A stretch of 64,000 nucleotides of DNA, from the NCBI RefSeq assembly GCF_902167145.1, contig NC_050102.1:1612001-1676000 (forward strand), read 5' to 3'. A program made the position numbers and the translations under genes. Numbering within the stretch: position 1 is the first letter of the stretch; each line of letters starts with the position of its first letter. The notes under the pieces were generated by a model, which was not told where the DNA came from, ran no database searches, and worked only from the letters and a program-made list of their open reading frames with translations. Source of the DNA: Zea mays (Eukaryota > Streptophyta > Magnoliopsida > Poales > Poaceae). Below, piece after piece: positions 14,615-26,600 of the stretch.

Positions 14615-14927
14615 ATGGTCCACATCGTCGAGCACCATGATTTCATACCCAAGGACTTCATGGTGGAGGAGGTGGCCGCCTCTTCCACACCACGAGCCAC
14701 CAACCTCCCGGCGCCAGGTGCTGCTGCAGTGCACTCTGCGCGGCAGCACACTCCTGCGCAAACGTCCAGAGCGTCTAGGGCTGCGCCTGGGGCGTTGTCT
14801 GCGGCTAGGGAGTTGCTGTGCCACCCTCCTAGCTCCACGGCCTCGCCGGGGGCCATGAAGCAGTGGCGTGACGACGTCGACCGCCTGCTCGGCATGGCGC
14901 ACTCTGGCTCAACCAGGCCTAGGCCTC
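14615..14927 (+). pseudogene. gag: Tat element gag, N-terminal piece split by nested insertion
   Basis: This is the start of gag (ATG 14615, beginning MVHIVEHHDFIPKDFM), an alanine- and proline-rich leader with a MKQWRDDVDRLLGMAHSGS segment. It is cut at 14927 by the chromovirus insertion, which adds a stop within two codons. Removing the insertion and one copy of gcctc returns the sequence to the frame that continues at 34889, so the insertion was into an open gag. Confidence 0.75.
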
Positions 14928-17790
14928 TGTAACATCCCAAAATTCTAATCCAGGTTTGAAACCCTAATCTACCCCTCCCCTCTTTTTATCTTCTATTCCA
15001 AAACTCCCTTAGATTTTCCCATCATATGCATACACTTTGTTTGATCACAAGCACCTCACTTTGATTTTATTTTCCAACACCTAGATTATCCACTAAATGA
15101 TTTGTCCAAAAAGAAAAGAAACAAAAATGGAAATGAGTTGTTAAAAATAAAAAGAAAAAGCAAAAGCTCTTCCCCCCTGCTGGGCTAATTCTGGCCCATG
15201 CCGCGGCTGCCTTCCCCCTCCCCGCGCCCGCGCATCCCCCCCCCCCCTCGTCCCATTAGCCGGCCCGCTCGCGCGCGAAGCCGCCCGCGCGCTCCCCTCA
15301 CCCTCTCTCGCTGACAAGCCAGCCCCACCCGCCAGCCCCTCTCGCTCGTGCGCTCCCTCTCACTGGCAGACCGGCCCCACCGGTCAGCAGCGTCGTCTTC
15401 CTCGCGTACGACGCACCGCCGTCCCCTCACCGCCGTCCCCTCCATCGCCGTCTCCTCGCCCATCCCCTCGCCGCACAGGAAGAGTTCGGCACCGCCCCGT
15501 CCTCACCGCTTGACCAACGTCCTTGCCCAGTACCGCCCCGCCGTGGAGTCTCATCGGCGCCGCTGTGCGGCATTAATGCCGGCGCTGTGCACCTCACCGG
15601 CGCCCGCCGAGCTCCGCCGCTCCCCTCCCCTCCCCTCGGGCGCCCATAAAAAGGTCGCCTCGGGCACCTCCTTCCCCGCACCGGCCTCGGCCACTCCCCT
15701 CCTCCCCTCGCCCGAGAGCAATTCGCGAAGCGCCGCCGTCTTCCCCCTCTCCGGTGAGTTCTTTTCCCTCTTCTCTCTCCCTCTCCGTTGGTCTAGCAAG
15801 CAATTAAGTTAACCGAGCAGCTTCCCCACCTTGCCGCGAACGCAAAGCACCACTTCCCCGCCCCCATCCCTCACCCAAAGACCACCGGCGGCGATCCTCG
15901 CCACGGAGCTCTGCCACCTCCCCGCGGACAGCCCCCTCTCGGCCCCCTCTAGCCAAATTAAGACTACCCCTAGGATCGCCAGCCCCTGCCCGTGCTGGTC
16001 CACCTCCCCGTGGACCAAGAACCGGGCCACCGGCGGCGAGTCGCCGTCGAGCCCACCGGTGGCCGGCTTTTCTCCCCCGCCTGGCCGGTTTGCCCGCGCC
16101 GTTAGACCGTAGTGCCGTTACCCCCCCCCCCTCCGCTCTCGCTGGCAAGTGGGCCCGCTGTGACGCTGTCGCTCCCGCGCGCCCACGCCGTCTCCCTCGC
16201 CCGTGGGCCGCTGCTGGGCCGGCGCCCTCGCCCGCGCCTGCCCCGCTCCTGGCTGGGCCGAAAGCCTTCCCCCCGGCCCACCAGTGAAGAAATCCCTTTT
16301 CTTTTTCTTTTCTTCACCCCTTTTCTCTTTTTATTTGTTTTCTTCAATATTTTATGCACCAAAAATTATCCAAATAATTTCTAAAGTCCTAAGGAATAAT
16401 AATGCTGGTAAATGACACACTACAATTAGTAGACTACTGTTGATGTATTGTTTATTGACTGTTTTAATAGAAGAGGCGGGGACCGCGGATCCAGAACCCG
16501 TAGCCCCGGAAGAAGGGCCAGAGCCCGATCTCCCGGAAGTAGATCTTTTGTGCCAGGAAAGCTTCAACGAAGGCAAGTCCATCCTTCCCTTGATGCATAA
16601 ATTTCCTATTCTCTCTACCACTGCCTAGGCCGGGAATTCAGGGTGGGAAAATTGCATTGTGAGTGAGAGATGGCCCGCATTGACATATATATTCTGGATA
16701 CGAAATGTGGATTGGGAAAAAGGGCAATGTGTTTCTTCAAATAAAGCCTCTTTTCAAAAGTTATGCGATGAAGGGTACTCACCCTCATCACCTTGGAAGT
16801 GGGATGATCAGGGACTCCCTGGTTTAGGGGAGGGCCTAAGGTGAAGGCTCAGCTGGTTGAGGCGTGAGCAGAAGGATTGTCCCCTCATATAAGGACCGGT
16901 TTGTCATCTTTCACTACCTGTACTCATGATAAGTACAACCACTCGAGACTGTGTGGGCAGTCACTCAATCCAAACTCGTGCGGTCCAACCCCAGGGTTAT
17001 GAAGGTTGGGGAGCACCGGGAGGATAAGGAGGGGGAAAGTTTTGTCCGGTTTGCACATGGTGGTGGCCTGACTCCTTCCGGATAACCGTTAAGGTTAGGA
17101 CGTACGAGGAAGGAAAGAGATCCGGCATTCGGGTCTCGCGACGGTGAGATCGCAGAAACCGGGCTAGTGGGTAAAGTGTACCCCTCTGCGCAGAGTTGAA
17201 ACCTATTCGAATAGTCCGTGTCCACTGGTATGGACGAGTCTGGTGTGGTATGACAATTAGAGATTTTTCTATGAGTTCCATGAACAGGGAAATATGTGGG
17301 TAGGTGGGTGTTGAGAATGAAAATAAGGCCACGGGAGCGGGAAGCTCAGTGGTGGTTGAGTTTTTGGTTACTTTAAAGTCTTTGGGAAAAACCTACAGCA
17401 ACTGCCTTTCTCTAAAGAAAATGAAGAGTGACTTCAACTCCACCAAATAAAGCATGTATATTATAGGTCTCTTTCTCTCTACGGGAGCGGGGTGGGCTTG
17501 CGGAATACCTAGTGTATTCACCCAGATTTATTTATGTTTTTCAGCAGCCGAGGACTTCTTTTTCTGCTATGCTTGATTGAGAGGGCTGTGTCTGCACCCA
17601 GTTCTGCCTGTGGCTTGGGCTAGTATATTTTCCTACTGCGCTTCTTATTTTGGCTCTCTTGAGCTTGTACCCCGGTATTGTAATAACCTTTATCTAAACT
17701 CTGTACTATTTGAAGTAAGGAATGTGTTTACTAGCCTCCTGGGACTAGTAATTGTATCACATTTGAGTCCCAAAGGATCGGGACGCTTCA
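14928..17790 (+). repeat. Chromovirus 5' LTR (2863 bp)
   Basis: It runs from TGTAACATCCCA to CGGGACGCTTCA. The first 260 bp match 23374-23628 and the last 575 bp match 34310-34883. It includes a very GC-rich, C-rich block (15180-16300) with poly-C runs that yields several long but compositionally driven open frames on both strands; I call none of these a gene. Confidence 0.9.
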
Positions 17791-17792
17791 GG

Positions 17793-17804
17793 TGGTATCA
17801 GAGC
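17793..17804 (+). other. Primer binding site of the chromovirus
   Basis: TGGTATCAGAGC, complementary to initiator methionine tRNA, two bases after the LTR end at 17790. Confidence 0.9.
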
Positions 17805-17934
17805 CCATAGGACTGGCCGTAGGTCGCAGCCCTGACCCTAAAACTTGCCCTAAAAAGAAGACACCTCTTACCCCAAGAAAAAAGTCTTCTCTCCTCTTCC
17901 CCGATTTTAATAGACCTGTCTTTTCCTATTCCAG

Positions 17935-18789
17935 ATGGAAGACTCTCTGGCCATTAGGACATCCTACTGCTCAGAGGTGGAAGGGTTCCCACATATGTTG
18001 CGAAGCTGTGCGCTTCACATGGGAATCCGCAAGAAGCCGGAATACGTCTGGAAGGAGTATCTCGAGAGCGGAATGGAGAAATGCTCTATGGCAGTCTACC
18101 TGGGAGAGAGCCGAAACTATCCAAACCATCCTTCTTTCCAAGTCACTTTTACCGGATACCACTTTCCAGATACTTGCCAGAATGTTGCCCGAACAGCCCT
18201 CCGACAACTATGCCAGAACTACAACAAGGTGATCTTTGAAACCCCACTTCGCTACTTTCCACCTAGCAACAAGAATACCCCCACCTGGAGGAAAAGACTT
18301 CAGGCCCTGTCAGGAGGAGATCCTATTGAGGATGATCCCACCATCGTCTACATGGCTGGATACCTGCACACCCTTGATAACCAATATGATGACCTCACCC
18401 TCCACTGCACCCACCTAACCTCCCGGGTGGAAAGCCTGGAGCAAAAAGTCAGGGAACTTTCAAGGGAAAAGGCGTCCCTTCAAGAGAGCCTCGCAATAGC
18501 AGAAGGCGAGGAAACCAATACTCGTGAGGCCTACCACACCCTAAAGATGGACTATGACAAGAAACTTAAGAAGCTCGCCCCCGCAATAAAAATACGCAAG
18601 AAGACCAAAAGCCAAGGATGCCAGACTGAGCAGAAGGAAGAAGCCCCTCCAACCCTACCCCCTGTCGGGTTAAGGAACTCGTCCGACACCGAGGAGATGT
18701 CCCTAGCCAGCCTTGATGATCTTCTCAAGGAATTTGGGGACACTTTAGAGAAGGAGTTCGAGAGTACCCTAGATAGCACTTGCGTGTAA
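17935..18789 (+). CDS. Extra reading frame upstream of chromovirus gag, function unknown
   Basis: An intact 284-codon frame starts at ATG 17935 (MEDSLAIRTSYCSEVEGFPH). The first half is globular, with LRSCALHMGIRKKPEY and NVARTALRQLCQNYNKV segments. The second half has a clear coiled coil from about residue 150 (LEQKVRELSREKASLQESLA) and an acidic serine-rich tail. I do not recognise a domain. It lies between primer site and gag, where some gypsy elements of grasses carry an accessory protein. It is undamaged although gag-pol beside it has stops. The ATG follows tattccag directly and the gag ATG follows catggcag, so both starts sit just after splice-acceptor-like sequence. That would allow one RNA to express either protein by splicing, but this is inference. 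Confidence 0.65.
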   Translation: MEDSLAIRTSYCSEVEGFPHMLRSCALHMGIRKKPEYVWKEYLESGMEKCSMAVYLGESRNYPNHPSFQVTFTGYHFPDTCQNVARTALRQLCQNYNKVIFETPLRYFPPSNKNTPTWRKRLQALSGGDPIEDDPTIVYMAGYLHTLDNQYDDLTLHCTHLTSRVESLEQKVRELSREKASLQESLAIAEGEETNTREAYHTLKMDYDKKLKKLAPAIKIRKKTKSQGCQTEQKEEAPPTLPPVGLRNSSDTEEMSLASLDDLLKEFGDTLEKEFESTLDSTCV

Positions 18790-18897
18790 TGAGCTTATGG
18801 TAGCTGTGTGTTGTAATATGTAATGGCTTGATGTAATTAATAAAATAACTAGTTAAAAAATGGCATGTGCATGATAGTGACTCTCTTCCCATGGCAG

Positions 18898-21800
18898 ATG
18901 GCTTCGGATAAAACCACGCCTACCGCCTCCGGGATTGGAGCAGGTTTTCCTCTGAGAGCCGAAGGAGAAGCTGGCGGAGAAGGGAGTGAGACCCACCTCC
19001 CCGCACCTCCGGATCTACCACTAGACCTAGCCCAAGTTCTAGCCAATCAAACCCGACTCATTGAAGTCCTCACTAGAAGTCTGGAAAACCAGCGCCCAGG
19101 TGGTGGAAGGCCACATGACAGAATGGGAGGATTTTTGAGACTCAAGCCTCCCACGTTCGCGGGGTCCAGCAATCCCCTCGATGCAGATGACTGGCTTCGC
19201 ACGATCAAGAGGAAGCTGGAAGCCATCGGATGCCCCGAAAATCAGCGTGTCCAACTGGCTGCTCATTAGCTTTCAGGAATGGCTTTAGCATGGTGGGACA
19301 CCTTCAGTGAGGCCGTCAGAGATGCTACCTGGGCAGAATTCGAAACAGCCTTCCGTGAGCACCATGTACCCCAGGGGATAGTTCAACTCAAGGAGGATGA
19401 ATTCCGGGAGCTAACTCAAGGCGGGAGAATAGTCAGTGAGTATGTGCACAAGTTCACAGAGTTGGCCCGTTACGCGCCTGACGATGTCAGCATCGAGTCC
19501 AGGAAGATGGCCCGTTTTCTGAAAGGACTAAGACCCGAGCTTAAGACCATCCTCGCCAGCCAAGACTTCCTCAACTTTTCTCACCTCTCCAACAAAGCTA
19601 TCCAAGTGGAAAGGGCAAAAGAGGAAGAAAAAGGGCACCTCAAGAGGAAATTCCAAGTTCTCCGAGCTCAACAGCAAGAACGTCACCAGAGAGCTCGACC
19701 CTTTGGACTTCCACCCAGGGGACCAAGCTTAAATAAACCATCTGGACCCACTCCATCGCACTACAGTCAGCAGAGTCAGAGCTCCCTTCAGGCACCCTCC
19801 GTTGCAAGCAACCAACCGCCAGCAAATGCCTATTGGCACTGTGGAGACCCCAGTCACTTCAAGAATAACTGCCCCCAGTTGAAGGCACCCGGACCTACCT
19901 ACTCTAACTCGGTGAATGGCCCCAAGATTCCCTCGACACCTACCTCCAAGGCACCTCCTTCCAACAGTCAGCAAAGCAGGACTCAGTACCAGGGCAGAGC
20001 CCGAGTCAACCACGTCGACGCTCAAGAAGCCCAGCAAGCCCCGGGAGTAGTGCTCGGTGAGTTCCTTGTTGAATTTACTCCCGCTACTGTGCTTTTTGAT
20101 TCGGGAGCATCCCATTCATTTATAGCCACTAAGTTTGTGGAAAAGCATGGCATCCCCTCTACACCCCTAGCTATCCCTTTGGTCACCCGAACCTCGGGAT
20201 CAGACCTCCTATGCCAACTCAGGTGCTCCCAAGTCAGAATTCTTTTAAGTGGGGTAGAGTTCCTGGCAGATTTAACCGTCTTGCCATCCCAAGGGATTGA
20301 TGTGATCCTAGGAATGTACTGGCTAACTAAGCACAAAGGTATCATCAGCTGCGCAAGTAAGACCGTCCTTCTCACCGATCGCCAAGGAAAAGCAGTTTCC
20401 TGTCAAGCCCAGCCACCCGCAAACGATCCAATGATGTTTAATCTGGCAGCAGAAAACATGTCCGTAATCAAAGAGTTTGAGGATGTATTTCCGGAAGAGT
20501 TGCCTGTAATGCCACCAGAAAGAGGAGTGGAGTTCTATATAGATCTCATTCCTGGCACTGCGCCCATCGCAAAGAGACCATACCGCATGGCCCCCACAGA
20601 GTTAGCAGAATTAAATTTCCAGATTGCAGAGCTGTAACAAAAAGGGTACATCCATCCCAGTTCGTCTCCCTGGGGAGCACCCGTCCTTTTCGTTACCAAA
20701 AAGGATGGAAGTATGAGAATGTGTATTGATTATCGGTCCTTGAACGAAGTTACAATCAAGAATAAGTACCCTCTCCCTCGGATCGATGACCTTTTCGACC
20801 AGCTGCAGGGAGCCAAATACTTCTCCAAGATAGACCTCAGGTCAGGATATCACCAACTGAGGATCAAGGAAGCAGACATTCAGAAGACTGCATTCGTCAC
20901 CAGATACGGGCAATATGAATTCACAGTGATGCCGTTTGGGCTAACAAACGCACCCGCCTTTTTCATGAACCTCATGAATAAGGTATTTATGGAAGAATTT
21001 GATAAGTTTGTCGTAGTCTTCATCGACGACATCCTCATCTATTCCAAGAATCGCAAGGACCATGAGCGTCACCTTCGAACCGTCCTCGGAAGACTCAGGG
21101 CACATCAACTTTATGCTAAGCTCAGCAAGTGTGAGTTCTGGTTAGAAAAGATAGCCTTCCTGTGGCATATCTTGACTGCAGAAGGGATAGAAGTGGACCC
21201 ATCCAAGGTGGAAGCCGTTTCAAAATGGAAACAGCCATCCAACGTCAGTGAAGTACGAAGCTTTCTGGGAATGGCGGGGTATTACCGCTGCTTCATCAAA
21301 GGCTTCTCCAGCATAGCGAAACCTATGACCCAACTCCTCAAAAAGGACAATAAGTTTGTGTGGACTCCGAAGTGTGATGAAAGTTTCCAGATCATCAAGG
21401 AAAAGCTTACAACCGCGCCCGTTTTGACACTACCAGATATACACCGGGATTTCGTCATCTTCTGTGATGCTTCAAGACAAGGCTTAGGGTGTGTCTTGAT
21501 GCAAAATGAGAAAGTTATTGCCTATGCATCCCGCTTACTCAAGCCACACGAGCAGAACTACCCTACCCATGACTTGGAATTGGCAGCCATAGTCCACGCC
21601 CTGAAAATATGGAGGCACTATCTGATTGGGAACAAATGCCACATCTTCACTGATCACAAGAGTCTGAAGTACATCTTCACTCAGCCGGACCTCAACCTCC
21701 GTCAAAGAAGATGGCTTGAACTGATCAAGGATTATGACCTCGAAATCCACTACCACCCCGGTAAGGCCAACGTGGTAGCAGACGCCCTCAGCCGAAAACC

Positions 21801-23337
21801 TTTCGGGATTAAAGGGACCAACTTTTTAGAAGATTGGAAGAAAGAATCAGCTCAGCTAAATGCATGTCTGGGAGACAACGGTAGCCTGGAAGTCAAGCCA
21901 ATACTAGAAGATCTCATAAGCAAGGCTCAACGCCTGGACGCAGAGACAGCCAGACTTATGGAAAGAGCTCGCAAGGAGCAACTTCCGGATCTTAGGACAG
22001 ATGAGCAAGGAGTTCTCTGGTTCAAGAACCGCCTGTGTGTACCAATGGGAGAGGCACGAGAAATCCTGCTCAATGAAGCCCACAACTCAGCTTACTCCAT
22101 CCACCCAGGAACCACCAAGATGTACCTGGACCTCAAAGCCAGATATTGGTGGAAAGGGATAAAGAAGGAAATAGCACAGTATGTGGCCCGGTGTGACACC
22201 TGTCAGCGAACGAAGGCCGAACATCAGAAACCTGCAGGCCTGCTGCAACCCCTCCCAGTGCCTGAATGGAAGTGGGAAGAAATAGGCATGGATTTTGTGA
22301 CCGGACTGCCCCGAACGCAGAAAGGGAATGATTCTATCTGTGTAATAATCGATCGTCTCACCAAGGTGGCCCACTTTGTTCCAGTAAAAACCACCTTCGG
22401 AGGAGCCACCCTTGCCCAAATATACCTTAAGGAGATAGTCAGGCTCCATGGCATTCCGCGGAAGATAGTGTCAGATAGAGGAACGCAGTTCACTTCGAAA
22501 TTTTGGAAAGGCCTCCAGCAAGCAATGGGCACCAAGTTAGATTTCAGCACTGCTTATCACCCCCAGTCAGATGGTCAAACGGAAAGAGTCAACAAGATCC
22601 TCGAAGATTTACTAAGAGCCTGTGTGTTAACGTTCGACAGGGATTGGGAGTCCAGTTTGCCGTACGCCGAATTCTCATACAACAACAGCCATCAGGCCAA
22701 CATCAAAATGTCACCGTTCGAAGCACAGTATGGAAGAAAATGCCAGACTCCCCTAATGTGGTCCAATGTAGGGGAAAGGACACTAGAAGGACCCGACTTT
22801 GTTAAAGAAGCAGAAGAGAAAGTTGCCTTGATCCGCAAGAGGTTACTTGAAGCTCAGAGCCGACAGAAGAGTTACGCAGACAACAGACGAAGAGAACTCA
22901 GATTTGAGGAAGGGGGTTTCGTTTATCTCAAGGTCTCCCCCATGCGTGGTGTCAAAAGGTTCCAAATGAAAGGAAAGCTAGCACCACGTTTCGTCGGCCC
23001 CTACCCCGTCATTAGCCGAGTGGGACCCGCAGCATACCGCCTTGAGCTACCAGAATCTATGTCAGATATTCACAATGTGTTTCATGTGTCTCAGCTCCGC
23101 AAATGCCTACAAGTACCAGAAAACCACATCGAGGCAAAGGCAATTCAGATCCAAAAGGACCTCCAGTACCGAGAAAAGCCAGTGAAGATTCTCGACTCAG
23201 CAGTCAGAAGGACCCGCAACTCAAAAGTGAGACTCTGTAAGGTTCAGTGGAGCAGAGATGGAGAAGAGGAAGCCACCTGGGAAAGTGAGGACTCTCTGAG
23301 GAAGGAATACCCTTACCTTTTCTCGAGCCCCGTCTGA
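18898..23337 (+). pseudogene. gag-pol: Chromovirus gag-pol polyprotein (two premature stops)
   Basis: One frame of 1480 codons from ATG 18898 (MASDKTTPTASG), broken by TAG at 19267-19269 and TAA at 20635-20637. Domains in order: gag capsid ([22 protein letters not shown]); a zinc knuckle at about 19828 that reads [14 protein letters not shown], so its first cysteine has become tyrosine; aspartic protease ([11 protein letters not shown]); reverse transcriptase ([13 protein letters not shown] and the intact [11 protein letters not shown] palm motif); RNase H ([25 protein letters not shown]); integrase with HHCC finger and D, D, E core ([31 protein letters not shown]); C-terminal chromodomain ([20 protein letters not shown]). 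The chromodomain places it among chromoviruses, and the overall motifs fit the Tekay clade. The first stop reads as CAG changed to TAG. Apart from these lesions pol is well preserved. Confidence 0.92.
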
Positions 23338-23358
23338 ATCTCGAGGGCGAGATTCCTT

Positions 23359-23373
23359 TAAGTGGGGTAGGTT
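23359..23373 (+). other. Polypurine tract of the chromovirus
   Basis: The purine-rich run aagtggggtaggt-type sequence ends directly at the 3' LTR start (23374), the expected site for plus-strand priming. Confidence 0.7.
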
Positions 23374-23628
23374 TGTAACATCCCAAATTCTAACCCAGGT
23401 TTGAAACCCTAATCTACCCCTCCCCTCTTTTTATCTTCTATTCCAAAACTCCCTTAGATTTTCCCATCATATGCATACACTTTGTTTGATCACAAGCACC
23501 TCACTTTGATTTTATTTTCCAACACCTAGATTATCCACTAAATGATTTGTCCAAAAAGGAAAGAAACAAAAATGGAAATGAGTTGTTAAAAATAAAAAGA
23601 AAAAGCAAAAGCTCTTCCCCCCTGCTGG
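23374..23628 (+). repeat. Chromovirus 3' LTR, left piece
   Basis: It matches 14928-15182 almost exactly. It is interrupted at 23628 by the minus-strand LTR element; gctgg at 23624-23628 is the target site, duplicated at 33977-33981. Confidence 0.9.
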
Positions 23629-26600
23629 TGTCACACCCGGTTTTGAAGGTAAACCGAATGCGAACCATGTACGTGCCAGGATCAGTAATTCACGTACACA
23701 GCGATTACATAAATGACTCATCATAGCACAATGCTTCGAATTACAATAAAGAGTAAGTAATAATATTACAGACTAGAGCCATTTACATAATATAAATCAA
23801 AGTACACAGAATCGAAACGTAGCCAACGTAAACAACCCACCACAGGCAGCTGACTGGGGAAGGTCGCTAGCCTAATCCTCGAACTCATCGAAGTCCTAGA
23901 ACTCCTGGAGATCCGCCTCGACGCCTTCTTCTTTACCTGAGCATAGATTGCACCAAAGGCAACCTGGTGTTTTGTGAAAGCAAGGGTGAGTACACATCAA
24001 CGTACTCAGCAAATGTCCTGTTTGGTTGTAGTGGACTAGCTTTATTTGGGGTTAAGGTCAAGCAGTTGCTTTTAGTTGGTCAGGTTATTATTATTAATTG
24101 AGAGCCAGGTTTTAACATTAACCCAAGTTATTAACCCAAAGTACCCTTTCCAAACGGAAAGAATACCACTTACCATTACCATAGTCATAACCATCATCAT
24201 CATCATCTGTAAACCAACCATCTCTGATCAAGTATCTCTAATCAAAGAGGATCCCAAGGCCGCTCATAACCGTGAGCACGGCTGATATATCAGTTTCATT
24301 CCCTCTGCAGAGGTCGCACACTTTACCCATGAGCCGTGATTCCCGTTCTACCCGGGGATCATGACTCCCCATTGATCACTTCCTAGGTGGTCCGGCAGGG
24401 TATCACTACGTAGCTTTTACAAAGATTCCCTAGAGGTCATAGCCGCCCGTTAGGTTTCTCCAGTTTGATAAACACAGTACCTCTCTCCGCAGGAGGGTGA
24501 CTAACAAAAGCAAAACAAAAGAACCTCGGCACTCAGCCTCGGCAGAGCAAGCACTGTGCCTGGACCCCATTGACGGCACGACGGCGAAGCAACTACACCT
24601 CTAGTTCCTCTAATTAATTAGCTAAGGGCATCCCATTTCACCCTCATGGTTGCACTGTTATCCCGGGTGGTCTCTCAACGAACAGGTCCTTACGGAGAGG
24701 CACTCGAGAAACCGCTCGAGTCCCCTAAATGCCACAAGTATATCATCATATCCAGAGTAAAATCATAGTATCATCATTGTATCTCATCATGTTCATTGAT
24801 TAAAGTAAAGCGCTAGCATGAAGCTAACCATAGTAACCCAAAAGGTAAATCAAGGACAAGGTAAATAGAAAGCTAGAAAATCCTTAGGTTGTTCATAGTA
24901 TGCGGGACAGTGTATTATAAAGTAAATGGGACATAATGGGTCAGAGGACACTTGCCTTCACCAAACAGATGCTCAGGGTCTTTGATCTCATAGAACTCGA
25001 AGAGTTCGATCACTTGGTCGCCATGCTTGATCGTCGATTCCTCGAAGCTCAGAAACGAACCGCGATCTAATCGCAACGCGACGCGAAGACGAACAGGCAC
25101 AAGCAAACAAACATATACATATGCATAAGAACATTACACCATACAAGATAAAATGTTATAAAAGCGAGCAATATAAAATAGAGAGCGCCTCTACGGTTAC
25201 GCGAGAAAAAGAACCACTATAGTCGAAGCTACGGTCGAGGGGTTAGCGCGTTTACGTTAAACAAGTACTAATTAGAACATCCAATTCAACATAATTATAT
25301 TAATTGATATTAATCAAATATAAATTAATACTACTACTTAGTTTTGACTAACTTACTATTTTAATAGTTGACAGTTAAGCAAGTAACTTAATGAATATGA
25401 GCGATTCCAAGCGAGACGAATTAACGACGCACGACGTGCAAACACGATGTGCGCAACGCGCGGACACAAACGACTTAGCGCGCGGACAATGCGTGATACG
25501 CGCAAACGGCACGCGGCAAGGCGCGCGACACACGCGAACGGCACACGACAACGCGTGCGAACAACACGCGCAACACTCGCGAACGACACGCGGCGACGTG
25601 CGCGAAACAGCACCGCGACACGCGCGGACCGATATGCGAAACTAATAATTAAACAACGTGATTAAACTAAATAATTATTAATAACTAATATTTCAGTTAA
25701 GGTTAATCATATTGGTGATTATAAATGCACAAATCGAATTCCTAAATTACATTTTTAAATTAAAATGTCGTTCTAGTAGCCACTGATTAAACAAACGTTT
25801 AACTAAATTAAATAAAATGTGCAAAAATTGAGATAAATATTTCTAAATTAAGATTATTTTAATACGAATCTAACGCAACTTGAATGGATCGAATCGGGTT
25901 TAAAACGCAAAAGTTATGAATGTTTTAAACCATACTGTAATTCGCGCGTCCTAATTTACAGAACTGTCATCTTCTTCTTCCTCTCCTCATCTTCTTCCTT
26001 CCATCCATAGAAGAGAGAGGAGGGGAAGGGGGCTGCGCAGGGGAGGACGAGACCGGGCCGGCCGGGGGCGGGCGCGGCCACAGCCGCCGGGGAGGGGTGC
26101 GCGCGGGCGTGGGGCGTGTGAGCGTGAGCGCCGTCGTCGGCCACCGCCGCCACCGCCGGGGAGGGGAAAAGGGGCGCCGCCGGGGAGGGAAAACGGAGGG
26201 GGAGGGCCGCCGCCGCCGGGGAGGTGAGGGAAAAGTGGGAGATGCTCTGCACGGACGGGAAAACGAAGAAACGAAGAAACCCTAGGCATAACAATGGAGG
26301 TTTCTCACCGGGGAAGAAGACCCTCGCCGGAGCCGAGAAGAAATCCGTCGATTGCCGGAGATTCGGGGATCCAATCGACGAACCGAACGCGCTGCGATGA
26401 AGCCTTCGACGAGACGAACGCAGCGGTACCCTCGGATTCCGCAGACGATGCACGGATTGGGAGTAATTGCTCGCCGGAGTTGTCGCCGGAGTTGGAACCG
26501 CCCCGAACTTCGGCGAGCAATACCGGGAGCTAGGGATTGGATTTGGGGGAAACGTTTTGTATTCTGGAACGGGCTCGACGAGATGAAGTCGGACATGTAT

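Noticed and set aside
15185..16362. Several long open frames on both strands in GC-rich DNA
   Set aside because: All lie inside the chromovirus LTR, are proline/arginine-rich and overlap in several frames, as expected from C-rich composition; no motif.
25356..25665. Arginine/alanine-rich open frames on both strands (also in the copy at 32184)
   Set aside because: They are produced by the cgcg repeat block in the LTR; both strands are open at once and there is no family signature.
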